Source of the DNA: Alphaproteobacteria bacterium
GTDB lineage: Bacteria > Pseudomonadota > Alphaproteobacteria > Sphingomonadales > Sphingomonadaceae
DNA length: 9,502 bases
Reading direction: 5' to 3'
NCBI GenBank assembly: GCA_020249025.1
Contig: JADCGM010000341.1
Location: 1 to 9,502 of the forward strand
Part shown: piece by piece, positions 1-5,967 of the stretch
How the letters are laid out: every line of letters starts with the position of its first letter
Numbering within the stretch: position 1 is the stretch's first letter
The notes under the pieces: model-generated
Told to the model about the DNA's origin: nothing
Seen by the model: only the letters and a program-made list of their open reading frames with translations
The model's database searches: none
Made by a program: the position numbers and the translations under genes

Positions 1-1
1 C

Positions 2-415
2 AAGAACGGCGGGCTGTCGGCCGAGGCGATCGTCGTCTTCGATCCCGCGCTCGCCGCCGAGCTGCCGTTCCGCCGCAAGCGCGCCGGGCAGATGCCATCG
101 AAGGGCCGCTTCGCCGCCGCCCAGCTGCTCGCCTACATCGAAAGCGGCGCCTGGGCGCGCAACGCCGAGGCCGCCAATCGCGGCGCGCAGGTGCTGGCGC
201 AGGCGGCGGGTGGGCGGCTGACGCACCCGGTCGAGGCCAACGAGGTCTTCGTGAATGTCGGCGAGGCGGGCGCGGCCATGCTGCGCGCCCGCGGCTTCCA
301 GTTCTACGACTGGGGCGACGCCGGCTCGGGCGAGGCGCGCTTCGTCGTCTCGTGGGACAGCCCGGCCGACGAGATCGCGGCGCTCGCCGACGCCTTCCGG
401 GCGCTCCCGGCGTGA
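2..415 (+). CDS. Low-specificity L-threonine aldolase, C-terminal part (5' end outside window)
   Basis: This is the last 137 residues of a PLP-dependent fold-type I aldolase that cleaves L-threonine or allo-threonine to glycine and acetaldehyde in the cytoplasm. The first complete codon is Lys, followed by NGG. In this family the (T)KNG lysine forms the Schiff base with PLP, so the window appears to open right at the catalytic lysine. The segment LPFRRKRAGQMPSKGRF (about residues 20-36) matches the aldolase region after the PLP lysine, where RKR-G is followed by SKxRF. The rest fits the small C-terminal domain. The stop codon overlaps the start of the downstream permease (GTGA at 412-415), which suggests translational coupling. 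Other members of the beta-eliminating lyase superfamily are possible, but the KNG and RRKRAG context favours threonine aldolase. The start is not visible. Confidence 0.85.
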   Translation, partial: KNGGLSAEAIVVFDPALAAELPFRRKRAGQMPSKGRFAAAQLLAYIESGAWARNAEAANRGAQVLAQAAGGRLTHPVEANEVFVNVGEAGAAMLRARGFQFYDWGDAGSGEARFVVSWDSPADEIAALADAFRALPA

Positions 416-1293
416 CGGGACGCACGCTCGCCGGGTTCATTCTCGTCACGCTGATCTGGGGCTCGACCTGGCTCGTCATCAAGACGCAGCTCGGCATCGT
501 TCCGCCCGGCTGGTCGGTTGCCTACCGCTTCCTCGTCGCCGGGCTGGCGCTGCTCGCCTTCTGCGTCGCCACCGGCAAGTCGCTGCGGCTCGGGCGGCAG
601 GGGCATCTGTTCGCGATGGCGATGGGCGTCTTCCAGTTCGCCGCCAACTTCAACCTTGTCTACGCCGCCGAGCAGCATGTCACCTCGGGGCTCGTCGCGG
701 TCGCCTTCGCGCTGCTGATCGTGCCCAACGCGCTCCTCGCCTGGGCCGCGCTCGGCCACCGGGTGACGCCGCGCTTCGCCGCCGGCAGCGTCGTCGGCAT
801 GGCCGGCGTCGCGCTGCTGTTCTGGCGGGAGATCGCGGGCGCGCCGATGGGCGGGCAGGTCGCGCTCGGCCTCGCCATGACGCTCGGCAGCATCCTGTGC
901 GCGAGCATCGCCAACGTCATGCAGGCGACGCCGCTCGCCCAGCGCCTGCCGCCGCACGGCCTGCTGGCGACGGGCTTCCTTTACGGCGCGGCGATCAACG
1001 TCGGGCTCGCATGGGTGCAATACGGCCCGCCGGTGATCGATCCGTCGCCCGGCTATCTCGGCGGGGTCTTCTATCTGGCGATCGTCGCCAGCTGCGTCGC
1101 CTTCCTGGTCTATTACGAGATCATCCGCGACATCGGCCCGGCCAAGGCCGCCTATTCGAGCCTGCTCACCCCCTTCATCGCGATGGCGCTGTCGACCGCG
1201 TTCGAGGGCTATCAGTGGACGATCGAGGCGGCGCTCGGCGGCGTTCTCGCCATCGCCGGGCTGTGGGTCGCGCTGACGTCACGCCGCGCATAG
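412..1293 (+). CDS. DMT superfamily (EamA-type) inner-membrane transporter
   Basis: The 293-residue protein is very hydrophobic and has the length and layout of the drug/metabolite transporter superfamily: ten predicted membrane helices made from two EamA repeats. The start TLAGFILVTLIWGSTWLVIK is the classic first-helix signature (WGS-W). The second repeat begins near residue 150, and the family-typical ending (LLTPFIAMALSTAFEG, then a last helix ending ALTSRRA) is present. The GTG start at 412 overlaps the aldolase stop by 4 bases. An earlier in-frame ATG at 352 would run 60 bases into the aldolase and lacks the usual short N-terminus. The substrate cannot be read from sequence. Some family members (RhtA, EamA) export amino acids, so export of threonine, glycine or a related metabolite is possible given the neighbour, but this is inference only. 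Confidence 0.9.
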   Translation: MTGRTLAGFILVTLIWGSTWLVIKTQLGIVPPGWSVAYRFLVAGLALLAFCVATGKSLRLGRQGHLFAMAMGVFQFAANFNLVYAAEQHVTSGLVAVAFALLIVPNALLAWAALGHRVTPRFAAGSVVGMAGVALLFWREIAGAPMGGQVALGLAMTLGSILCASIANVMQATPLAQRLPPHGLLATGFLYGAAINVGLAWVQYGPPVIDPSPGYLGGVFYLAIVASCVAFLVYYEIIRDIGPAKAAYSSLLTPFIAMALSTAFEGYQWTIEAALGGVLAIAGLWVALTSRRA

Positions 1294-1297
1294 CAAA

Positions 1298-1323
1298 GGG
1301 GCCGGGTCTTGCGACCCGGCCCC
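1298..1323. terminator. Perfect hairpin between convergent genes, likely bidirectional terminator
   Basis: GGGGCCGGGTC (1298-1308), loop TTGC and GACCCGGCCCC (1313-1323) form a perfect 11-bp GC-rich stem. It lies 4 bases after the permease stop and 24 bases beyond the hsp20 stop on the other strand. Read on the minus strand the stem is followed by TTT, a short U tract, so it fits best as an hsp20 terminator. On the plus strand no T run follows. Confidence 0.75.
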
Positions 1324-1347
1324 GGCCTGTCGGTTCGGCTGCCGCGC

Positions 1348-1818
1348 TTATTCGGCGGCGAGCTTCTGACCCTCGATCACCGGCTGCGCGCCGAGCTGCT
1401 GGCCGATCTCGACCTTGCGCGGCTTCTTGTGCTCGGGGACCTCGCGGACCAGCTCGATGTTCAGGAGGCCGTTCTCGAAGCTGGCGCCGGTCACCTTGAT
1501 GGTGTCGGCGAGCTGGAAGCGGCGCTCGAACGCGCGCTTGGCGATCCCGCGATGGAGGAAGGTGCGATCCTTCGTCTCCGTCTCGGCCGCGGCGCGGGCG
1601 GTCACGATGAGGGTGTTCTCCTGCACCGTCAGATCGAGCTCGTCGCGGCTGAAGCCCGCCACCGCCATCTGGATGCGGTAGGCGTCCTCGCCGAGCTTCT
1701 CGATGTTGTAGGGCGGATAGGCCTCGCCCTCGGCGCCGCGCGTTGCGAATTCGACGAGGCGGTTGAGGTTCTCGAAGCCGATCGAGGAGCGGAGCAGGGG
1801 AGAGAAATCGTAACGCAT
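1348..1818 (-). CDS. Small heat-shock protein, Hsp20/IbpA family
   Basis: This 156-residue alpha-crystallin-type chaperone would bind unfolding proteins in the cytoplasm and hold them for refolding by DnaK/ClpB. The N-terminus MRYDFSPLLRSSIGF closely resembles IbpA-type class A proteins. The alpha-crystallin domain spans about residues 35-135 and ends with the family motif A-x-x-x-N-G-L-L (112-119, ASFENGLL). A VEI tripeptide near 136-138 fits the C-terminal I/V-x-I/V oligomerisation motif. The ATG at 1818 was chosen because AAGGA (1831-1827) lies 8 bases upstream. The in-frame ATG at 1827 overlaps that ribosome binding site and so cannot use it. The frame stays open back to 2004, but those extra residues look unlike any Hsp20. 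Expression is probably heat-controlled by the promoter and leader listed separately. Confidence 0.95.
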   Translation of the reverse strand: MRYDFSPLLRSSIGFENLNRLVEFATRGAEGEAYPPYNIEKLGEDAYRIQMAVAGFSRDELDLTVQENTLIVTARAAAETETKDRTFLHRGIAKRAFERRFQLADTIKVTGASFENGLLNIELVREVPEHKKPRKVEIGQQLGAQPVIEGQKLAAE

Positions 1819-1849
1819 ATCGTCCATCCTTCTTGAAGCGACAGATGAT
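1819..1849 (-). promoter_or_regulatory. ROSE-like RNA thermometer hairpin over the hsp20 ribosome binding site
   Basis: Read on the minus strand, UCGCUU (1841-1836), loop CAAG (1835-1832) and AAGGA (1831-1827) pair with a single bulged G at 1839. UCGCU opposite the Shine-Dalgarno AGGA with one unpaired G is the hallmark of ROSE elements (UYGCU paired to AGGA), which are known from small heat-shock genes of alphaproteobacteria. The stem continues outward through G-U, U-G, C-G and U-A pairs (1842-1845 with 1826-1823). After one mismatch, three more pairs (1847-1849 with 1821-1819) reach the base next to the start codon. The structure was folded by eye and no energy was computed. Confidence 0.7.
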
Positions 1850-1855
1850 GTTGAT

Positions 1856-1906
1856 GGTCCGCCGGATGGCCGGACCGGGGATGCTGACGACCCGAATGGC
1901 ATCGTC
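1856..1906 (-). promoter_or_regulatory. Upstream hairpins of the hsp20 leader
   Basis: Two further dyads lie in the proposed 5' UTR. GGTCCG (minus strand, 1876-1871) pairs with CGGACC (1861-1856) around a 9-base loop. GACGA (1906-1902) pairs with TCGTC (1890-1886). ROSE leaders usually have two to three stable 5' hairpins ahead of the thermolabile one, so this arrangement fits. The loop of the 6-bp hairpin contains CCATCC, which could also pair with GGATGG over the ribosome binding site (1829-1824), an alternative fold. Confidence 0.45.
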
Positions 1907-1915
1907 TGCGCCGCT

Positions 1916-1945
1916 GATCTGGGAATCGGCCGTTTCGGCTTCAAG
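1916..1945 (-). promoter_or_regulatory. Candidate RpoH (sigma-32) promoter for hsp20
   Basis: On the minus strand CTTGAAG (1945-1939) is followed after 15 bases by CCCAGATC (1923-1916). The sigma-32 consensus is CTTGAAA, 11-15 bases, CCCCATNT, so the -35 differs at one position and the -10 is a partial match. Transcription would start near 1910, giving a leader of roughly 90 bases that contains the thermometer hairpins. The element lies in the divergent region shared with the DUF1465 gene. Confidence 0.55.
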
Positions 1946-1975
1946 TGGCCGCGGCGGCTTGGCATAAGGAGCGTG

Positions 1976-2443
1976 ATGACCGTCGTGCCGCACAGCGAGA
2001 TCACCCCGAAGCTCGTCGAGACGCTCTATGTCGAGGCGATGACGCTCGCGGATTCGGCGCGCCGCTACTTCGATCTCGACGGCGCGGAAGACCGGCTGCG
2101 GCTCGATCCGGCCACCCGCGTCACCTTCAGCTGCGAGGCGTTGAAGGTGACGACCCGGCTCATGCACATCGTCGCCTGGCTGATGGTGCGCAAGGCGGTC
2201 GAGGCCGGCGAACTCACCGAGGACGCCGCTCGCGCCCCCGAGCGCCGGCTCGGCCGCGCACCGGAGGCCGCGCCCGCCTCGCAGCTCGTGACGCTGCCCG
2301 CGCAGGCCCGCATCATCATCGATGCGAGCGACGATCTCTACGAGCGGATCCGCCGCCTCGACGTCCAGCTCGGCGCCGAGGGCGTCGGCGGCGCGGGGCA
2401 GGGCGCCCGCGCCCTTCTCGACAAGCTGCAGGCGTCGCTCTGA
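1976..2443 (+). CDS. DUF1465 family protein, RcdA-like (regulator of CtrA degradation)
   Basis: The 155-residue protein matches DUF1465, the family that contains Caulobacter RcdA. There RcdA is a small helical adaptor that helps deliver CtrA and other substrates to the ClpXP protease during the cell cycle. Recognisable features are the N-terminal LVETLYVEAMTLAD segment, the central SCEALKVTTRLMHIVAWLMV helix (about 52-71), followed by RKAVEAGELT and a short RRLG turn, and an acidic helical stretch near 117-130. There is no signal peptide or clear membrane span. GTG at 1973 and ATG at 1976 are adjacent in frame. AAGGAG (1966-1971) sits 4 bases before the ATG and only 1 base before the GTG, so ATG is preferred. 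The VOC gene starts 2 bases after the stop, probably an operon. Family assignment is fairly sure; an RcdA-type function in this organism is inferred. Confidence 0.8.
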   Translation: MTVVPHSEITPKLVETLYVEAMTLADSARRYFDLDGAEDRLRLDPATRVTFSCEALKVTTRLMHIVAWLMVRKAVEAGELTEDAARAPERRLGRAPEAAPASQLVTLPAQARIIIDASDDLYERIRRLDVQLGAEGVGGAGQGARALLDKLQASL

Positions 2444-2445
2444 CC

Positions 2446-2865
2446 ATGCCCGTCCCGTTTCATCTCGCCATCCCCGTCGACGATCTCGCTGCCGCGCGCC
2501 GCTTCTACGGCGAGGTCATGGGCTGCCCGGAGGGGCGCTCGGACAAGCAGTGGATCGACTTCGATTTCCACGGCCACCAGCTCGTCACGCATCTCGCGCC
2601 GGGACAGGCGGGCGTCGCGCACCGCAATGAGGTCGACGGCGATCATGTCCCCGTCCCGCACTTCGGGCTGGTGCTCGACTGGCCGGACTGGGAGGCGCTC
2701 GCCGAGCGGCTGCGCGCCGCGGGGACGCAGTTCGTGATCGAGCCGCACGTCCGCTTCCCCGGCCGGCCCGGCGAGCAGGCGACGATGTTCCTCTACGATC
2801 CCGCCGGCAACGCGCTCGAGTTCAAGGCCTTCCGCCGCCCCGAGGAACTCTTCGCCAAGTGGTAG
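2446..2865 (+). CDS. VOC superfamily protein (glyoxalase / extradiol dioxygenase-like, COG3565 type)
   Basis: This 139-residue protein has two beta-alpha-beta-beta-beta modules of the vicinal oxygen chelate fold. FHLAIPVDDLAAARRFYGEVMG opens the first in typical VOC style (written here in part; residues 5-26). Likely metal ligands are His6, His72 (PHFG) and Glu125 (NALEFK), the usual facial triad. The segments GRSDKQWIDFDFHGHQLV and FPGRPGEQATMFLYDPAGN resemble the COG3565 group of predicted extradiol-dioxygenase relatives. Members are often annotated only as VOC family and the substrate is unknown. It starts 2 bases after the DUF1465 stop, so the two are probably cotranscribed. It is too short for a classical ring-cleavage dioxygenase with duplicated domains, so that reaction should not be assumed. 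Confidence 0.85.
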   Translation: MPVPFHLAIPVDDLAAARRFYGEVMGCPEGRSDKQWIDFDFHGHQLVTHLAPGQAGVAHRNEVDGDHVPVPHFGLVLDWPDWEALAERLRAAGTQFVIEPHVRFPGRPGEQATMFLYDPAGNALEFKAFRRPEELFAKW

Positions 2866-2870
2866 CCGTG

Positions 2871-2893
2871 CGGCCGCTCAGATCGAGCGGCCG
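2871..2893. terminator. Perfect inverted repeat between convergent genes, overlapping the dehydrogenase stop
   Basis: CGGCCGCTC (2871-2879) and GAGCGGCCG (2885-2893) form a perfect 9-bp stem around a 5-base loop. It starts 5 bases after the VOC stop and contains the last codons and the TGA of the acyl-CoA dehydrogenase on the other strand. No T tract follows on either strand, so intrinsic termination is plausible but unproven. Confidence 0.5.
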
Positions 2894-4020
2894 ACGACGA
2901 TCTTCATGATCTCCGACGTGCCGCCGTAGATGCGCTGGACGCGGGCGTCGCGCCACAGGCGGGCGATCGGATATTCGTTCATGTAGCCCGCGCCGCCATG
3001 GAGCTGGAGTGCGGCGTCGCACACCTCCCACTGCAGCTCGGTGTGGAACAGCTTGGCGGCCGACGCCTCGGCGGCGTTGAGCTTCTTCTCGAGGTGGCGC
3101 GCGATGCACCAGTCGAGATGCGCCCAGCCCGCCTGCAGCTTGGCCTTGAGGCCGGCGAGCGTGAACTGGGTGTTCTGGAAGTCGAAGACGGTCTTCCCGA
3201 ACGCCTTGCGGTCCTTGGTGAACTTCACCGCCTCGTCGAACGCGCGCTGCGCGCCCGCCTGCCCGGCGATGGCGATCTGCAGCCGCTCCTGCGGCAGCTG
3301 GTTCATGAGGTAGGCGAAGCCCATGCCCTCCTCGCCGAGGCAGTTGGTGATGGGCACCCGCACCTCGTTGAAGAACAGCTCCGAGGTGTCGGCCGAGTTC
3401 TGGCCGATCTTGTCGAGATTGCGCCCCCGCGCGAAGCCCTCGCGGTCGGCCTCGACAAGGATCAGCGAGGTGCCCTTGGCGCCCTTCGCTGGATCGGTCT
3501 TGGCGACGACGATGATCACATCGGCGTTCTGGCCGTTGGTGATGTAGGTCTTGGAGCCGTTGATCACATAGTGGTTGCCGTCGCGGCGCGCCGTCGTCTT
3601 CACGCCCTGAAGGTCGGAGCCGGCGCCCGGCTCGGTCATCGCGATGGCGCTGATCACCTCGCCCGAGACCATGCCCGGCAGCCACTTCCGCTTCTGCTCT
3701 TCGGAGCCGTAGTGGATGATGTAGTCGACGGTGATGTCCGACTGCAGCGTGATGCCCGCAGACGAGCCGGCGTAGCTCAGCTCCTCGCCGATGACGCTGT
3801 TGTAGCGATAGTCGAGGCCGAGGCCGCCATATTCCTCCGGCACCTGCGGGCAGAGCAGGCCGGCCGCGCCCACCTCGGTCCAGAAGGATCGCGGCACGAC
3901 GCCCTCCTCCTCCCACTTGTCGAGGTGCGGGATCAGCGCCTTGTCGAACACCTTCCGCACCTGGTCGCGGAACATGTTGAGGTCTTCGTCGAACAGCGGG
4001 CGGTCGGCGGTGGTCAGCAT
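2878..4020 (-). CDS. Acyl-CoA dehydrogenase family protein (long-chain/isovaleryl-like active site)
   Basis: The 380-residue FAD flavoenzyme would form the trans-2 double bond in an acyl-CoA and pass electrons to ETF, the first step of beta-oxidation or branched-chain amino acid breakdown. Both family signatures are visible: AMTEPGAGSDLQG (127-139) and LHGGAGYMNEYPIARLWRDAR (340-360, C-terminal domain). At the position where medium-chain enzymes carry the catalytic glutamate (YEGT) this protein reads YGGT (365-368). A glutamate in QLPQERL (Glu245) matches the base used by long-chain and isovaleryl-CoA dehydrogenases. Length is normal. The ATG at 4020 has GGAG 7 bases upstream (4031-4028); the in-frame ATG at 4050 lacks a good site. 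It lies 66 bases downstream of regA on the same strand. The chain-length preference is inferred. Confidence 0.92.
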   Translation of the reverse strand: MLTTADRPLFDEDLNMFRDQVRKVFDKALIPHLDKWEEEGVVPRSFWTEVGAAGLLCPQVPEEYGGLGLDYRYNSVIGEELSYAGSSAGITLQSDITVDYIIHYGSEEQKRKWLPGMVSGEVISAIAMTEPGAGSDLQGVKTTARRDGNHYVINGSKTYITNGQNADVIIVVAKTDPAKGAKGTSLILVEADREGFARGRNLDKIGQNSADTSELFFNEVRVPITNCLGEEGMGFAYLMNQLPQERLQIAIAGQAGAQRAFDEAVKFTKDRKAFGKTVFDFQNTQFTLAGLKAKLQAGWAHLDWCIARHLEKKLNAAEASAAKLFHTELQWEVCDAALQLHGGAGYMNEYPIARLWRDARVQRIYGGTSEIMKIVVGRSI

Positions 4021-4030
4021 GGATCGGCTC

Positions 4031-4053
4031 CGGATGCGGTTGCCCGGCATCCG
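4031..4053. repeat. 7-bp dyad between regA and the acyl-CoA dehydrogenase
   Basis: CGGATGC (4031-4037) and GCATCCG (4047-4053) are a perfect inverted repeat with a 9-base spacer. On the minus strand it ends 10 bases before the dehydrogenase ATG and touches the last base of its GGAG ribosome binding site. It could be an operator, an mRNA hairpin, or a weak terminator after regA. No T tract follows. Confidence 0.4.
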
Positions 4054-4086
4054 TGCGGCCTCGCCCGCCGCCGATCAACTGGCGGA

Positions 4087-4635
4087 TTACCGGGGGCTGC
4101 GCTTGGCGAGGATGCGCTGGAGCGTGCGCCGGTGCATCTTCAGCCGCCGCGCCGTTTCCGACACGTTGCGGTCGCAGAGTTCGTAGACGCGCTGGATATG
4201 CTCCCAGCGGACACGGTCGGCCGACATCGGCTCGGCCGGCGGCTCCGGGCGCTCGCCGATGCTGACGGTCAGCGCCTTCAGGATGTCGTCAGGTTCGGCG
4301 GGCTTGGCGAGATAGTCGATCGCGCCCGACTTGATCGCCGACACGGCGGTCGCAAGGTTCCCGTAGCCGGTTAGCACCACCGCCTTCACGTCGGGGCGGA
4401 TGGCGCGCAGCTCGGCGACGAAATCGACGCCGTTGCCGTCGTCGAGCCGCATGTCGACGACCGCGAGGCCGGGCTTGGCCTCGGCGGCGATGACCCGCGC
4501 CTCGGCGAGGCTGGCCGCCGACAGCACGTTGAAGCCGCGCCGCTCCATCGTCACCGCGAGGCGCTGGCGGAAGGCGTTGTCGTCGTCGACCAGCAGCAGC
4601 GTCTGGCCCTCGGGCGTGATCGGCGTGCTTGCCAT
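4087..4635 (-). CDS. regA: RegA/PrrA/ActR-type response regulator
   Basis: The 182-residue protein has an N-terminal receiver domain (about 10-125) with acidic pocket Asp17-Asp19, phosphoacceptor Asp61 (VVDMRL), Thr89 and Lys111 (KP). A short proline- and glutamate-rich linker (EPPAEP) joins it to a Fis-type helix-turn-helix. The C-terminal segment from WEHIQRVYELCDRN through the ETARRL and HRRTLQRIL helices is nearly invariant in the RegA/PrrA/ActR/RoxR family. Members are redox-responsive global regulators of respiration, and of nitrogen and carbon fixation or photosynthesis where those are present. The start has an AGGGGG ribosome binding site 7 bases upstream, formed inside the end of the sensor gene. 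Only 3 bases separate the two genes, so they form an operon. Targets in this organism cannot be read here. Confidence 0.93.
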   Translation of the reverse strand: MASTPITPEGQTLLLVDDDNAFRQRLAVTMERRGFNVLSAASLAEARVIAAEAKPGLAVVDMRLDDGNGVDFVAELRAIRPDVKAVVLTGYGNLATAVSAIKSGAIDYLAKPAEPDDILKALTVSIGERPEPPAEPMSADRVRWEHIQRVYELCDRNVSETARRLKMHRRTLQRILAKRSPR

Positions 4636-4638
4636 CGT

Positions 4639-5955
4639 CTATCCCCCTTGTTCGTCCGACGGCCACGCCATGGCCGCATCGCTCTCGACCACGTTACGCG
4701 GCCAGCGGATTTCCACCAAGGCTCCGCCGCTGTCGGCGTTGGCGAAGGCGATGCGGGCGCCGGTGCGCTCCAGCAGCGTCGTCGCGATGAACACGCCGAG
4801 GCCGAGGCCCTTCACGTCGTTCCGTGTCGCCCCGAGGAACGGCTCCCCGAGATGCGGCAGCAGGTCGGCGGCAAAGCCCGGGCCGTCGTCGATCACGGCG
4901 ACGATAACCTCCTCGGCCGTTTCGCCCGCGTGAATCACCACGCGCGATTCCGCATGGCGCGCGGCGTTGGCGACGAAGTTGGAGATGCCGTGCAGCATCT
5001 CGGGCGAGCGCGGTACCACGGGGGGGTGTGCGGCAAGGAACGGATCGCACTCGACGTCGATCTTCTTGTTGAAGCGGGTGACGCCCTCCGCGACTTCGCC
5101 GAGCAGCGTCGGCAGCGGCACGCGCGGGAAGGGATGCGCCTCCTCGCCGCGCCGGGCGATCGAGGCGAGGATCTCGCGCGCCCGCTTCGCTTCGGCCCCA
5201 AGCAGCGCGATGTCGTCGCCGAAATCGGGATCGTTGCCGAGCTGGTCGGCAAGGTCCCGGGCGATGAGCGTGATCGTGCCGAGCGGGCCGCCGAGTTCGT
5301 GCGCCGCCGCCGCCGCCAGTGAGCCCAGCGCCGACATCCGCGCCTCCCGCTCCAGCGCCGACTGGGTGGCGACGAGCGCCTGCGCGCGCCGCCGCGATTC
5401 ATCGGAGACGCGCACCGTGTAGGTGACGAGGAAGATCAGTCCCAAACCGACCGCCGCGAAGGTGCCGAAGCGATAGACGCCCGGCAGCACCACCGGATCA
5501 CCCGCCCAGGGCAGCGGCAGCGCCCAGCGCCACAGGATGACGAGGATGAGCAACGCGAAGGCGGTGAGCCCGATCGCCGCGCGCACCGACAGCGACGTCG
5601 CTGCAATGGTGATCGGCACCGCGAGCATCACCGAGAAGGGATTGGCGAGGCCGCCGGTCAGGAATAGCAGCACGCCGAGCTGGACGAGGTCGAAGCCGAA
5701 GTGAAGCGCCGCCTCGCCGCCCTCCAGCCGGACGTTGCGCGCATAGAGCGTCGACAGGCCGATGTTGAGCACCGCCGAAGCGGCGACCGCGGCCAGAGTC
5801 GATGACAGCGGCAGCGGATAGCCGAGCCAGAACTCGACGAAGGCGAGCGTCGCCAGCTGACCACAGATCGCGAACCAGCGCAGGCCGACAAGGGTGCGGA
5901 CGCGCACGCCCGGCACGCCGAGCGCCAGCGGTTCGAATTGGCTGGCCCTGTCCAT
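4639..5955 (-). CDS. regB: RegB/PrrB/ActS-type redox sensor histidine kinase
   Basis: The 438-residue membrane kinase has about six hydrophobic segments in residues 22-183. The periplasm-side motif GGLANPF (101-107) is the ubiquinone-binding signature (GGxxNPF) of RegB proteins. The H-box AAHELGGPLGTI carries phosphoacceptor His219. An N-box follows around Asn326 and Asn330 (SNFVANAARHA), with DDGPG at 356-360 and GLGLGVF at 383-389 for ATP binding. The region that in Rhodobacter RegB contains redox-active Cys265 (CREIL-like) reads KRAREIL here, with Ala259 at the cysteine position. The start at ATG 5955 gives the family-typical VRTLVGLRWFAI beginning, but no Shine-Dalgarno is seen upstream. 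It is cotranscribed with regA. Confidence 0.92.
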   Translation of the reverse strand: MDRASQFEPLALGVPGVRVRTLVGLRWFAICGQLATLAFVEFWLGYPLPLSSTLAAVAASAVLNIGLSTLYARNVRLEGGEAALHFGFDLVQLGVLLFLTGGLANPFSVMLAVPITIAATSLSVRAAIGLTAFALLILVILWRWALPLPWAGDPVVLPGVYRFGTFAAVGLGLIFLVTYTVRVSDESRRRAQALVATQSALEREARMSALGSLAAAAAHELGGPLGTITLIARDLADQLGNDPDFGDDIALLGAEAKRAREILASIARRGEEAHPFPRVPLPTLLGEVAEGVTRFNKKIDVECDPFLAAHPPVVPRSPEMLHGISNFVANAARHAESRVVIHAGETAEEVIVAVIDDGPGFAADLLPHLGEPFLGATRNDVKGLGLGVFIATTLLERTGARIAFANADSGGALVEIRWPRNVVESDAAMAWPSDEQGG

Positions 5956-5961
5956 CGCCGC

Positions 5962-5967
5962 ACTATA
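5962..5967 (-). promoter_or_regulatory. Possible -10 element for a leaderless regB transcript
   Basis: On the minus strand TATAGT (5967-5962) ends 6 bases before the regB ATG, where a start site would fall at or next to the A of the start codon. The absence of a Shine-Dalgarno for regB fits a leaderless message. The -35 is weak (TTGTTC at 5992-5987, 19 bases away), so this is tentative. Confidence 0.3.

Noticed and set aside
304..1020. Long open frame opposite the DMT permease
   Set aside because: It is rich in Arg, Glu, Asp and Ala with no recognisable domain, and the overlapped permease is unambiguous. High GC makes stop codons rare in shadow frames.
1940..1968. Plus-strand promoter for the DUF1465 gene (CATAAG near 1963)
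   Set aside because: The -35 match is poor and a start would fall on the start codon, so support is too weak to list.
1819..2004. N-terminal extension of hsp20 to an ATG at 2004
   Set aside because: The added residues do not look like Hsp20, they would cross the promoter and leader, and a well-spaced ribosome binding site serves the ATG at 1818.
4021..4050. Earlier ATG at 4050 for the acyl-CoA dehydrogenase
   Set aside because: It has no good ribosome binding site and the extra ten residues are arginine-rich and unlike the family start. GGAG fits the ATG at 4020.
2998..4374. A 458-codon open frame on the plus strand opposite the dehydrogenase and regA
   Set aside because: It is antisense to two clearly recognised genes. 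Its composition is the repetitive Leu/Arg/Ala/Val pattern produced by reading high-GC codons backwards.
5020..5026. Run of seven G (C on the coding strand) inside regB as a possible phase-variable tract
   Set aside because: It is short, in frame, and explained by His-Pro-Pro codons in a high-GC gene.
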